The notes under the pieces: model-generated
What the model was told of the DNA's origin: nothing
Database searches by the model: none
Seen by the model: only the letters and a program-made list of their open reading frames with translations
Shown: positions 10,850 to 23,321 of the stretch, in pieces
Numbering within the stretch: position 1 is the first letter of the stretch
Layout: each line of letters opens with the position of its first letter
Made by a program: the position numbers and the translations under genes
Origin: Aphidius gifuensis
Lineage: Eukaryota > Arthropoda > Insecta > Hymenoptera > Braconidae
Reading direction: 5' to 3'
Length of the DNA: 64,000 nucleotides
Assembly (NCBI RefSeq): GCF_014905175.1
Contig: NC_057793.1
Coordinates: forward strand, 9,548,001 to 9,612,000

Positions 10850-11967
10850 TTATTCTTCTTTTTTTGGTGGCACTGGCTTGCCTGAGGCCTTTGTATTTTT
10901 GCGAGTTCTCATGTGTTTCTTGAGGCAGAAGAAGACATCTGTCCTCATTTTGTTTCTAATTTGCTTGGCTTTGCCAAGCTTGAAACGATCAAAATCACTC
11001 ATTGCAGCACGCTATAAAACAATAAAAAAGTATAATTAGTTTACCAAATATTATCATTATTATTATTATTAATTATTATTGATGAAATTATTCAGTAATG
11101 TGCAGAAACATTGTCAAAGAATAGATAAAAACAAACACTAATCTTAAACGCCTGTTTCTATTTTATTCTAGCACTCGTATGGACCAGTCAGGTAATTTTT
11201 TGACCTGACTGGGGACATTATTTGAGTGCAATTAAAAATAATACTTGAAAAAAAAAACATGATATTTACCTTCTTTTTGTTCTCGACTTTCTTGGCCCAC
11301 ATTGTCTCACTCCATTTCTTATCAAGGTCAGCTGCTTCCCAAGCTTTTCTTACAACATTGGTGGAACCAGTGTATGGAAAACGCAGACGGAATTTGGTTA
11401 AATGTAATTGTGACAAACGCATCTCTCCTCTTGGGATATTTGATAGTGGTCCATCAACCAAAACCTGAAATTAAAAAAGTTTATTGGGTTATTAACATAT
11501 TATAATATTTTTATTTTAAAATATTTAATTATTTAATATTACAAAATAATATTTACCCGGTTTTGGTCGATAATGTCGACAATTGACACCAATTTGCCCT
11601 TGTGGATGCCATCACTTACGTAGGCAACACGACCAGACTCCACAAATCTCTCGAATGGCTGTAATACAAATAATAAATAAATTAATATTTTTCATTCAAA
11701 AAGAATCTTATAATCACTTAAACATTGTAATATAACATATTTATTTTTTATTTAAAATAACGATGCCAACGTGACATAACCTAAAGATTAAGCAAATCTG
11801 ACAATATGTCAATTACTAAAGCATACTAAAGTATATCCACCATATATTTCAAAAATAATTGATAATAATAATTGAGTGATATTTACAATAAATATTTATG
11901 TTTTAAAAATTTAATTAAACAATTAATAATAACTATAATAAACTGTTAAAACTAATCAACGTACCAT
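10850..11967 (-). CDS. RpL14: Large-subunit ribosomal protein eL14 (RpL14)
   Basis: On the minus strand the coding exons are 11965-11967 (ATG only), 11557-11658, 11270-11464 and 10850-11011, giving 153 residues. The N-terminal half holds the eL14 KOW/SH3-like fold signature (PFERFVESGRVAYVSDGIHK, then GKLVSIVDIIDQNRVLVDGP). The middle part, LHLTKFRLRFPYTGSTNVVR then KAWEAADLDKKW, and the basic C-terminal tail (SDFDRFKLGKAKQIRNKMR) are diagnostic. eL14 sits on the solvent side of the 60S subunit. The tail is short and ends in PPKKEE. All introns have GT-AG ends and all junctions are in phase 0. Intron 3 carries an H/ACA snoRNA in the sense orientation. The gene diverges from the integrin beta gene, leaving ~1.8 kb between start codons. 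Confidence 0.96.
11096..11232 (-). ncRNA. H/ACA-box snoRNA in RpL14 intron 3
   Basis: Sense strand as for RpL14. Hairpin 1 spans 11229-11171: basal stem GCACTC/GAGTGC, an internal loop (pseudouridylation pocket), then a perfect 10-bp stem CCAGTCAGGT/ACCTGACTGG. It is followed by an H box AGAATA (11169-11164). Hairpin 2 has basal stem TGTTTCT/AGAAACA (11104-11110 with 11153-11159 on the plus strand) and an upper stem AAGA.TAG/CTA.TCTT. An ACA box (11101-11099) lies three bases from the inferred 3' end. The upper stem to box distances are 14 nt (H) and 15 nt (ACA), which fits the 14-16 nt rule of pseudouridine guides. Such snoRNAs are typically released from ribosomal-protein introns by debranching and trimming. 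The target uridines were not determined. Confidence 0.85.
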
Positions 11968-11995
11968 GATGGTGGTTTCCACGGATTAAAAAGAA
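11968..11995 (-). promoter_or_regulatory. Likely TCT-type initiator and short 5' UTR of RpL14
   Basis: Minus-strand sequence ATTCTTTTTAATCCGTGG lies just before the start codon. A C followed by a pyrimidine run (CTTTTT, C at 11993) matches the TCT/TOP initiator known for insect ribosomal-protein genes. It would give a 26-nt 5' leader and a first exon that codes only for the initiator Met. The transcription start is inferred from motif and position only. Confidence 0.45.
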
Positions 11996-13765
11996 TGCAT
12001 TGGAAATTGGAAATTTGGAAACAGCCACTTATAGTGACATTTTTTTTTGTTGGAAATGAGACATAATTGATGCTACACACTGCGACAGGAAAAGGCTGTG
12101 TGTGAAAACCCCTAATAAGAGCGTTTTTTGCTTATTTTTTGGTACATATCCTGATAATAATTATATTATTATCAATTATTATCGAGAAAGTACGCTAATT
12201 ATTTTAAAAAATGGTGTTACTAGCCAAGTTTTTGAGGGGGTGTGCTTTTAAGCTCAAAAGTCGCGAATTTTTGCGTCAACATACCTATAAGTAATATTAA
12301 TAACATTGGTGTACATTATTGTACCTAATCGATAAATAAGATCAGCAATGATCAGATTCAGTTTTGATCAGTTTTGATGGCAAATGGCAATCAAATTTCA
12401 ATAAATTACAACAATTAAATTCAATTAAATTCCTTAATACTTGTGCCTTAAGTCTTGTCGCAACGATAAGAATTACAGCGATTGCAGCAACTTTTCAAAT
12501 ACACTAGAATTTTCAATAAAAAAAAAAAAAAACCATAACAAAGCGCCCTCAATAATCAACAAGATGAATCAGTAAACGTCTTAGTGTTGATGCTGTTGAA
12601 TCACTGTTTGATCCGTCATCCGTGAATCCGTGATAGGATTTTCACAGAATAGCGGGTTACCTTTTATGGTAATCCACTGTTAAAAAACATTAAAAATAAA
12701 AAATAAAACACTTATTATTCATTGTTAATAATAATTGTAATATTTAGTGTAAAATTTGGTGATGCTGTAAAGTGTCAAGTGTCAAAATAACCAAGTAAGC
12801 ATCTATAATCAAAACAACAATACGTCAATTTATAAAAATAAATAAAAACACTAATATAATTTTTTTTTTATGTGTTATTTAAATTGAAATGACGTATACC
12901 TGTTTTGCAAATAAAAAAAAAAAGTTTAAATTAGTTGATGACGACATCTGCTAATAATTAATAATGTTTATCTTCATGATGATTCCATCATTATTTAATT
13001 ATCAATTTTTTCCTTCACTTTTTTTCTTTTTTAAACAAGTTTTTTTTAATTTTTTTATTCTCTTGCTGTTCCAGTTGATTCATTGACTTGTTTGAAGGCC
13101 TTTAATGGAGTTATGATAGAATTAAATAAAAAAAAAAACATTTCTCTTTCTTTTTTTTTATTTTGTTGATGTCAAATTATTGGGGTGATATACGGGTGTT
13201 GAGTAACATCAAATAAGCGTCGAAAGAAGCGTGGGTGAGCTGGTTTCGACCGCACCTCTAAAAACCTTTTGCATATATTAATCATTCATAAAAAAAAATT
13301 ATTTTATTATTTAACAACATATTTGAATATACCTTCAATTTCATTCAAGTTTTTATCAAACACTTTTCATGATTAATTAAATCTTATCATTACTAAATGT
13401 CAGATATTATTATTAATAAGTCAAAAATAAAAATACATAGGGGCATTATAAAATTAACACGTGTGTCTATGTTTTTAGTTTGAGAAAATATCAAAGCATT
13501 AAAATGATAAACTTGTGCCAAGAATACTGACTCAGTGATTTAATAATAGCAACCAATAATTCGTTACAACTTGAGATTAAAATATCACTATTCTGTTCTA
13601 ATTTTTGTGGTAATATTATATCAACAATATTTAAGTAAAAAAACATAAGAATATTCAAAAATTAAATAAATATTATTCCTAGATGTTAAACAATATAAAA
13701 AAAATGAAATTTCGATAATTAAAAACAAATATTTGATTGTTTAATATTTTTTTTAAATTTACAGA
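11996..13765. other. Divergent upstream region of RpL14 and integrin beta
   Basis: No coding frame is recognised. It should contain promoters for both genes. The integrin ATG is preceded by a splice acceptor (TTTACAGA at 13757-13764), so at least one untranslated exon of that gene lies here. A candidate ends near 12793, where ACCAA is followed by a GTAAGC donor, after a less AT-rich stretch at 12540-12670. This exon is a guess. Confidence 0.4.
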
Positions 13766-16660
13766 ATGATGGGAAATTCGTTACTTGCTGTATTATTGAC
13801 CATAACAATATGTGTCACAGTGGTGAATTCATTAATATCACCACCGGAAAGATTAACAGGAATGAATCCTTGTATAAGCAAACAAACATGTCATGAATGC
13901 ATACAAACACCTCATTGTGCTTGGTGTGCAGCTCCGGTAATAATCATTTTAATTATCATTTTTCAAACAATGACTCAATCTTTCTTGTTTATTTTAAAAA
14001 AAAAAAGATAAAAAAAAAATCATAACAACTAATTCATTTACAGAAATTTCCGGAAAAACGTTGTTTCTTGCCAAATATAAATGGAAAAATATTAAAAGAA
14101 TGTCCAATTGAATATACAAGAAATCCAGACAATGAATTTCGTACAATACGTGCAAGAAATTTAACAAAAGGTGGTTTAAATTCTGGTAGTTATGGTGGAT
14201 CAACATTAATTGAAAATGAAGAAAGTTCAAGTTCATTTTGGAGTAGTAGTTCAAGTGCAAGTGAAACATCATCATCATCATCGTCTTCATCATCATCTTC
14301 ATCATCATCATCAAGTAAACAAGAAGCTGTACAAATATGGCCACAAGAAGTAAGCTTGAAACTACGTATAAATGAAGCACATCGTTTAACATTTGCCTAT
14401 TCACAAGCTGAAGATTATCCAGTTGATTTATATTATCTTATGGATCTAAGTCAATCAATGGCTGATGATAAACAAAAATTATCTGATTTAGGACAATTAC
14501 TTGTTGAACGTATGAGTAAAATAACTGGTAATTTTCGTTTAGGTTTTGGTAGTTTTGTTGATAAAGTTGTTATGCCATATGTTAATACATTACCAGATGC
14601 ATTAATAACACCATGTAAAATGTGTGCAGCACCATATGGTTATAAACATGTTATGCCATTATCAAATGAAACAAGTACATTTGCAAATCTAGTTAAAAGT
14701 GCATCTGTATCTGGTAATTTAGATGCACCAGAAGGTGGTTTTGATGCAATAATGCAAGCAATTGTTTGTCGTAAAGAAATTGGATGGCGTGAACAAGCAC
14801 GTAGATTACTTGTATTTTCAACAGATGCTGGTTTTCATTATGCTGGTGATGGTAAACTTGGTGGTATTATAAAACCAAATGATGGTGCATGTCATCTTGA
14901 TAATACTGGTCTTTATACACATTCATCATCACAAGATTATCCAAGTATATCACAAATTAATTTAAAAGTTAAACAAAATGCAATAAATATAATATGGGCT
15001 GTTACTGAAGATCAAATAAAAATATATAAAAAATTAACAGAACATATTGAAGGTTCATTTGCTGGTACATTAACAAATGATTCAAGTAATATTGTTGAAT
15101 TAATACAAGAACAATATGATGAAATATCAAGTTCTGTTGAAATGAAAGATACAGCAAGTAATGCTATTAAAGTTAGATATCATTCAAGATGTTTAAATGA
15201 TGGACCATTAATTGAAACATCAAAATGTGATGGTTTAAAAGTTGGTAATAAAGTTGAATTTATTGCTGAAATTGAAGTAACACATTGTCCAACAAATCGT
15301 TCTGAATGGAAACAAAAATTTAATATATATCCAGTTGGTATTAGTGAAACATTAACTGTTAATTTAGAAATGTTATGTGATTGTGAATGTGAGCATAATG
15401 GTAGTACTGGATATGAACCAAAATCAAATGAATGTAGTGGTGTTGGTACACTTAAATGTGGTGTTTGTGAATGTTATGATGGTTTCTTTGGTAAAAAATG
15501 TGAATGTAGTTTACATCAAGATACATCGGGTGCTGATAGAAATTTTCAATCATGTAGACCTGATAATTCATCACTTGTTGATTGTTCTGGAAGAGGTACA
15601 TGTGCTTGTGGTCAATGTGAATGTGAAGAACGAGAAAATACTGAAGAAGTAAGTTATATTTTTTCTTTTCTTTTTTAAAATATTATAGATTAAATTTTTG
15701 TAATTAAAATTTTTTTGTTTGTTTTACAGAAAATAACAGGAAACTTTTGTGAATGTGATAATTTCTCATGTGATCGTGATAAGGGTCTACTGTGCTCAGA
15801 TCATGGTAGTTGTCAATGTGGACAATGTTCTTGTAATGCTGGATGGACTGGACCAAGTTGTAATTGTCGTTCATCAAATGATACGTGTATGGCACCTGGT
15901 ACAACGAATGGTGTATTATGTTCTGGACATGTAAGTAAAAAAAAAAATTAGTTATTGAAGTTAATTAATTAATGAACTTAATGAAAATGTATTAATTGAT
16001 ATTTTAGGGAGAGTGTGTTTGTGGTGAATGTATTTGTCATGATGATAAAACTCGTTATACTGGTAAACATTGTAATAAATGTCCAACATGTGATAGTAGA
16101 TGTGAAGAATTAAGACCATGTGTACAATGTCAAATGTATAAAACTGGTAATTTAAGTGAAATTGAATGTGCTAAACAATGTATTGAATTTGTTCCTGAAG
16201 CTGTTGAAACAGTTCAATACGAAATTGATAGTGATGAAATACAATGTTGGGGAAAAGATGATGATGATTGTAAATATGAATATATTTATTATTATGATGA
16301 AACAAATTGTCTTAAAGTTAAAGCACAAAAAGATCGTGATTGTCCACCACCAGTTTATGTACTTGGTATTGTACTTGGTGTTATTGCTGCAATTGTACTT
16401 ATTGGATTGGCATTTTTATTACTTTGGAAATTATTAACAACAATACATGATAGACGTGAATTTGCTAGATTTGAAAAAGAAAGAATGATGGCCAAATGGG
16501 ATACAGTAAGTTTATTTATTTTTATATTTTTTTATTGAACATTTACTAGTATAAATGTATGTTTTAATTATTATTTTATTTTTAATTTTTAAAGGGAGAA
16601 AATCCAATTTACAAACAAGCAACGTCAACATTCAAAAACCCAACATATGCTGGCAAGTAA
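13766..16660 (+). CDS. mys: Integrin beta subunit, beta-PS / myospheroid type
   Basis: Five coding exons, 13766-13936, 14044-15648, 15730-15930, 16008-16505 and 16595-16660, give 846 residues, the usual size. Order: signal peptide (1-23); Cys-rich PSI domain (about 32-70); hybrid segments flanking a beta-I domain that starts near residue 180 and contains the MIDAS motif DLSQS; a Cys-rich run of I-EGF modules (about 470-700); membrane-proximal tail domain; one transmembrane helix (about 775-799). The ~47-residue cytoplasmic tail carries the HDRREFARFEKE motif, NPIY (828-831) and NPTY (840-843). The protein pairs with an alpha subunit and links extracellular matrix to talin and actin at muscle attachments and epithelia. 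Odd feature: a poly-Ser block at residues 115-148 between PSI and hybrid regions. All splice junctions keep phase 0. Codon use is strongly AT-ending like its neighbours. Confidence 0.96.
14215..14316 (+). repeat. Poly-serine low-complexity block inside integrin beta
   Basis: Serine-rich stretch of about 34 codons with a pure (TCA/TCG/TCT)n core at about 14266-14313, encoding at least 16 consecutive Ser. It sits where the PSI domain joins the hybrid domain, just before KQEAVQIWPQ. The trinucleotide run suggests replication slippage. Confidence 0.85.
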
Positions 16661-19600
16661 TAATAATAGTTATCAAAAAAAAAACAAAAACAAAACGATT
16701 AACAAATTATTTAATCGAAAAAAAATATACATATATATTTTGTTGAATCGCAATTAGTCTGATTTAACGATTGTTGTTATAAATAACAATTTATATCATA
16801 AATCATAATTTTTAAAATAATTATTTTTTAATTATTTATATTTTATTTAATACTGCCATAATACTTAGACCATAAATTTAACAAAATTAAATTAATTAAC
16901 AAATAAAACAAAAAGAAAAAATAATTTTTTTTTTTCTTTTTTTTTTATTATACTCAAATTTTTAATTTAAAAATATCCCAGTAAGTGCCGAATTTATAAA
17001 TTTTGCCGTGATTTTAATTGCCAAGTGCCTTTATAATAGATTTTATATAAAAACAAAAAATATTTTAAAATTATTTACTTTTTTTTAAAACTTTTAATTT
17101 TGCCACAAATATTTATCTACATTTTTTTAAAATCAGTTTTATTTATTTATAATAAATATAATAATAATTGACATGTCATAGATCATCTCAATTTAATTCA
17201 AATGTTATTTTTCATTAAAATTCATTTTATTATTAAAATTTTTGCATTTTATATTGAAAATTGCATTTTTTTATACACAAAGTTATCAGAAAAAATTCGT
17301 CAATTCTCATTGACATATCTCAAAAGAAAAAAAATGTACAGATATTTAAATACACAGAAATAAAACTCCAGTGAAAATTATATAATAAATATATAAACTA
17401 AAAATTAATATTTTATAGAAAAATAAAAAACAAATAGATAAAATTTCTTGGTAAATCGAAAAATAAAAGAAATTTATATTATTAGTTTTAAATAATGAGA
17501 TAAAGAAAAAAAATATCCAAAAAAAGATTTTTTAAAATATTTAACTTAAGAAAAAATATAAAACTGAGTAGTTCTTTTGACTTTGTATATTTTTTTTTCA
17601 TTGAAAAATGATGATTCAGCATGGTTCATGACACACGCATACACATATGATATATTTTTTCCTATTTTTTTTTTATCTACATATGTATTCAATTACCAAT
17701 GCTGCATCATCACTAAAGCCAAGAAATAATCTATTTAAAAATTTAAAATATAAAAATAATAATAAATAAATTTTTATTAAATATATAAATATATTAAAAA
17801 TAATTTTATTTGCCAATTTGAAAAATATAATGTTAATAATTTTACAAAGTTGTTTAACCAAGTACTGAATTTTATTATTGACAAAAAAAAAAAAAAAAAA
17901 AAAAGCCAAGTATGAATGATCATATGGAAAAAAAAATTTATAAAAACATGTTTGAGTGTTTTAAAAAAATTTACGAGTGTATAATGATGTAAAAAATAAA
18001 TCTGTAATTAAAAAAAAAATTCTATAATTGTGTTTACAAATTTTTTTCAGCTTTATTAAGTATAACTATTTATTTAATATTTTCTTTTTTTAATATAAAA
18101 AGAAGCAATATAATGAATTTACAATAATTTTGTGTTGAATTTATTAATTGAGGTCAAGGTAGAGAGAAAGGACAGATAGATTATAATACGTGTCAGCCAA
18201 ATACGTATTTATTTAATAAACAATAATATTTTGTTTAGATATTGTAAATGTAAGTATGAATATGTATTTAAAAACACACACATAATTAAATTGGCATGAT
18301 TATTTATTATCAACAATTCAAAGTTTCATTTATATATACATTAAATTCATTCATAAAACTGATTAAATATAAAAATAAATAATTACATAATATTAAATTC
18401 AATTTTATAATTGTAAAATTAAAATTTATACAAACAAATTTACCGTATTTTCTTAATATTTTTTCTTTTTATCTCTAAAATTTAAAAAAAAAACAAAATT
18501 ATTATTGATTTTTTAATAACATTCAAGGTCATTTATTTAATACATTTTATGGATAATAATAAAAACAACAAAAAGCTCATTGACCTAGAAATAGAATTAT
18601 TGAAAAATTGAATTTATAAATTATCTTGAAAAAAAATATTATTATTTACACAATAATATCCTCAAAATAAAAAAAATTGATAATAAAAAAAAAACAAGTT
18701 TTATTATCATCGCAAATTGCATTATCATAAAAATAAATAAAACATTAAAATTTATATTCTATTTTTCCTACAAAAAAAATATACATTATTACATTTAAAA
18801 TTTTCCCCCCAACAATGATACATATTAGAAAGTGGGAGAAGTGAAAAAACAACCATCCCCATTGGTAAAAAATTTAGCTAAATTAAAATGGCGACGAAAA
18901 ATTGAGAACGCGTTTGTGTGTCGACGTAGAAATAATAAATAAAATAATATTTACAAAAAGCTCAAAATAACAAAACTAAAAACAAAAAATATTTAAGTAA
19001 AAATAAATTACAAAAAAAATTATCTCATATATTTGTAAAGAGAGTGGGGTTGACCACATGGTTAATCATCACACGACAAACCCCCCACATATATACCACA
19101 CACACAATTACAGTTGCAAAAACATCGCAATACAATTTTTTTTTTTTTTTCATCACAAAAGTGTGGAGAGTAGAACCCAAAGTAAATCGTATGACCTGCA
19201 AATATTTACCAGTATTTACGCAGTTTACGGAAGAGACTTGTTCAAGTGTCACATGTTTATCGATTATTAATATTTTTTAATTTAAATTAATAATTATAAC
19301 GTCAATAAATACTAATTTTTAATAATTATTATCAACAAGCATATGTGTAGTAAAATTTTTCCTTGACTCATAAATATAAATTCAATAAAAACGTGAAGTA
19401 AAAAATAATAATGGTAAAATGAATTGTCTAAAAAAAATCAGGTGAATGTATGTAGTGGAGTTACTTTAACGGTACATAATAAGTTACCCTAGTCTAGAAG
19501 TGTTTAGAATTTTATTGTTGGATTTTTTTTTTTTTTTTGTCTTTTTTTCCAACCTCCCTCGTGGAATTGACAAAAAAAATTACGAGAGACCACAAGACAG

Positions 19601-19844
19601 TGGTGGAACACTTGGTGTTTTGTGTTGAAAAAAAAGTTGGTTAATTATTTTAAAGGATAATTGTTTTGTGGGTGGACAAAAATATCATGAAAAAAATGAC
19701 AAGGTGATCTTGAAATAAAACGATAAATAAAAAATATATTTGTGAAAGGATTTAGCACAAATACGATACAAAGATAAAAATATTGGAAAATAAAATATAC
19801 AGAATTTTATAGTTATTATTGTGTTTATTTAAAAAATAATAATT
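16661..19844. other. Integrin beta 3' UTR and long AT-rich intergenic region
   Basis: No coding sequence recognised in ~3.2 kb. The first part is probably the integrin 3' UTR. The less AT-rich stretches at 18820-18930, 19030-19260 and 19540-19620 lie upstream of the reticulophagy regulator and are candidates for its promoter or 5' UTR. No RNA gene or mobile-element terminus was identified. Confidence 0.4.
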
Positions 19845-21910
19845 ATGGAAAAATTAGCTAAAATTGGACACTATTTTAATTGGATTAAAAAAAATAATAA
19901 AAATCATGAAAAAAAGGATCAAAAAATTAATAAAACAAAAAATTTTACTGAATTTTTAAAGAGTATAATTTTGTGGGAAAATTCATCAAACAGTTTATCT
20001 GTTATTGTTACTTTCAACACTATCTTTTGGTTTGTATATTTTTATTATTATTAATTATTCAAAAATTGCTAAAAACAAAATCAATGTTGATGATTTTTGC
20101 TCTATTAAATTTCACTTTTAACTTCTAAAAAAGTCACTTTAAAAAATTAAAAAATAAAAGTCATTCTTTACTGCTATAATTAAAAAAAAAAAAAAAGTTC
20201 AACTGTCTCGAATGATTCATTGATAATCATAAATTCAATTTGAATATTAATATTTGTTTTTAATTAACAATGTAGCTTTTTTTTTTTTTTTTATATATTG
20301 ATGTTATTGTCAAGTAAAAAATACAAAAAATGATTGAGTGATAATTAAATGATCATTCGATGCATCACGTCATCAAGAGGATTAACAATTTTTTTATTAA
20401 CACATTTATTAATTGTTGCTTAATATAAATAAACAATTTATTATTGTACTCGAAATTATTGATCATTGACCCTCTTATTATTTGCATTAAAGGGTCCTAG
20501 CCTTTTGGCTACTTGAATAGATATTTTTTTTTTTTTTTTGCATAATATTGTGTAATGTTTATTGCATACAATGTGGATTTTTTTAGATCATGCATAACCT
20601 GATGACAATGCAATGAAATTAATTAAATAAAAAAAATATATAAGCTTTTTAATTTAAATATTTTTCTGTAATTTAATTGTATTATCAAGTTGATAATTCA
20701 GTTAATTTATCACGTGTTGTTTTTGTTTTTTTGTTTAATTTGTTGTTTATTATTATTATTTTTTTTTTAGGGCAATTGTTGTTTTAGAGGTCCAGCCTTT
20801 TGCAGCGGCCAGCAGTGCCGCGCTTGTCGGGATCCTCACCTTCAGCTTCCTGGAAATAAATGTTGAACAACAACAAGATAATTCTGCTTTTACAATGTAA
20901 ATAAAATAACAATATCCATATTTATTTTAAATATAATTATTATATTAATTTAATTATTTTATTACTTTTTTTTTAGACCACAACAATCAAGTCGTGAACA
21001 ATTTGATAAAATAATTAATAAAATAAAATTAGGCATTGATAATTTGAAAAATTTACAAAAAAAACAACCAAGAATTGTAAGTTATTATTAAAATTAATTT
21101 TAAATAATATTTTTCATATAAATTAAATATGATTAAAATTTAATTATTTTGTTTTTCTTTTAAATTTTATTTATAGTTTTGCACTGGTGTTTGTATTGTA
21201 TCAATTTTATTATGGCTAATTGGTCGTGCAATAAATGGTGTTCTTATTGTCTATGTATTGTGCATGTGTGTTTTCCTGGGACCAGCACTATTACTCCGAA
21301 TTCCTATCAAGTTACTCTCAACAAAAGGTAGATAATTGATAACAATTAGAAATAAGCAAAAAAAGAAATTTAAAAACAATTTTATAATAATTTTTATTTA
21401 TTAGAATGGGAGACAGAAATTGATGATTTTCTTCCAGCAGCAACTGAAGACAATTTGGAAGTTTTAAAAAGAGCTGGTGAAACTGGTGATCAATCACCAA
21501 CATCACAAAGTAATTCACAAGATTTTCAAAATGGTAAACTAATTTTAAATATTTTAAAAAAAAAAAAAACAAACATTGTTAAATAAATATTAAAATAATT
21601 TCTATATTTAGATGCTTTTAATGACGATGAGCTCAATGAACTAAAAATGCCATCTCATGATGATGGCAGTACAGATGGACTTGAATTATCTGATCATGAA
21701 TTTGGTGATACTGATGTTGATGGTATTAAAATAAAAAGTGGACATTTTGAACGTTGTTCATCGTCATCAGATGATGATGCTGAACTTGAACCACAAGACA
21801 GTGTTAATAGCCACAGTTGTGATGATGAAAGTGATAGTGAATTTGAAATTATTGATTCACATGAAATTGATTCAAATGATATTATTAATTCAAATATTAA
21901 TAAGGTCTGA
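19845..21910 (+). CDS. Reticulophagy regulator, FAM134/RETREG family
   Basis: Six coding exons, 19845-20029, 20771-20896, 20977-21076, 21177-21327, 21405-21533 and 21612-21910, give 329 residues. The reticulon-homology domain shows as two hydrophobic hairpins: the first across exons 1-2 (ILWENSSNSLSVIVTFNTIF then WAIVVLEVQPFAA), the second in exon 4 (FCTGVCIVSILLWLIGRAI, then GVLIVYVLCMCVFLGPALLL). The WEN(P/S)..S pattern opening the domain is a FAM134 hallmark. The C-terminal half is acidic and ends near an LC3/Atg8-interacting motif, DSEFEIIDSHE, preceded by acidic and Ser residues. This matches the known LIR of FAM134 proteins (DDFELLD). The protein would curve ER membrane and recruit Atg8 for ER-phagy. 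Phase bookkeeping across all exons is exact. A stop precedes the chosen ATG in frame. Confidence 0.88.
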
Positions 21911-23321
21911 GATAAAATTATTATTTATCTATTAATTTGATATTATAAATTATTTATTATCAAGTATAATGTTTATTATTTAAATATTATTTTTTTCTTT
22001 GGTGCTCTTAGATGACCCTTTCTTAATAAGTTTTTTTGTTTTTTAATTTTTTGATAATTTGTCAGTGCTATTGACTTGTTTTCTTTCAAGTTAAGCTTGA
22101 AGAATGTAATATTTATAATTTTACATTATTAATCTATTGTAAAATGCGTCTTCATTCGTTTTTTTTTTGTTAATTATTTTTTTAATTAAAAAGAAAAATG
22201 TTATCTTAAATTTATTTGCTTTGTAAATTGACAATTATTAAATCACTTTTTTTTGTACTTTGTTTTTACAACCCTGGTGATTATTTTCCATCTTGATTAA
22301 AAAGAAAATATATTTATCTAAAATAAACAAAATTTTATTTTGTTTTGTAATTTGATTGATTGAATTTTTTTTTTTTTTTTATGTTCAACAAGGCCTATTG
22401 ATTTATTAAATTAAAACAATTTCAACAATATCTACTTTGTATAATAAATAAATATTTCAAAAACATGTAAAAATAAAAAATAACAATATTATTTCAATAA
22501 GAAAAATTTATTTATTTATACATGTGTATTTTTTTTCGAAATAAATGTTATTTAAGTCGTATTATCGTATGATCATTTTAATATCACAAATATAAAAAAA
22601 AACAAACAAATATGTAAAAGAGATATGAAAACTTTTAAAATGTAATTTTTGAACAAAAACATACATATATTATATAAAAAAAAAAAATAAATAAAAATCA
22701 ATTTATGTGTAATTAGTTTCTGTAATTAATTTTTATTATTGAGTCATTTGTTGCGTTTTTCGATTGAGAATTATCAACATTTAGGACTTTATTTTTTGGG
22801 ACTTTTACTATTTTTAAATTTCTCTTTTTGACTAGTTTGACTGTTACTCTTCTGTCTCCAAAGTTATAGAAATAATAGGACTCGCACCTTTACTTTTTTT
22901 TGTTCTTTTTTTACATTAAAAAAATTGATAAAATATTTAGAATCAATACTATTCAGATCATCACTCGCAAAATCCATTTTGAATATTAAATTAGCTACCT
23001 TAATTATTTCATGTTTTGCAAAAATTCAAATGTTCTTTCTAAAAATAAGATTTGTTTTTCTACTTTATCTAGAACCAAAATAATTTTCACAATAACAATA
23101 ATTATTATTATTATATTTTCAAAATTACTTTTTATACATTTAAATATATATATACAAACAAAAATTCTATTAAAAAAAAATAAAAAACAAAAGCCAGTAA
23201 AACACATATTGAAAATTTTAAAATGTACTTTTTCAACAAGATCAAGGCATACATAATTTTTATAGATAAAAATAAAATTAAAATGATTAAAAAATAATTT
23301 ATGAGTAAAAAATTTTATTAT
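21911..23321. other. Intergenic sequence with a degraded copy of the TRMT10 3' end
   Basis: Mostly AT-rich and non-coding. Positions about 22735-22845 resemble the last exon end of TRMT10 at 23315-23420. Shared words in the same order include GTCATTTGTTG, ATCAACATTTAG, TTTATTTT and GACTAGTTT. It has many differences and no open frame, so it is a decayed partial duplication. Confidence 0.45.

Noticed and set aside
11659..11964. A second snoRNA in RpL14 intron 1
   Set aside because: Some local pairing (TGACATATTGTCA) is present, but I could not find H/ACA or C/D boxes at the right spacing.
13994..14404. Open frame on the minus strand opposite integrin beta
   Set aside because: It is the complement of the Ser-codon run and well-conserved integrin exon 2; its Met/Leu/His-rich content follows from that.
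19025..19280. Overlapping frames on both strands upstream of the reticulophagy gene
   Set aside because: No homology, no splice context; more likely promoter or 5' UTR sequence that is less AT-rich.
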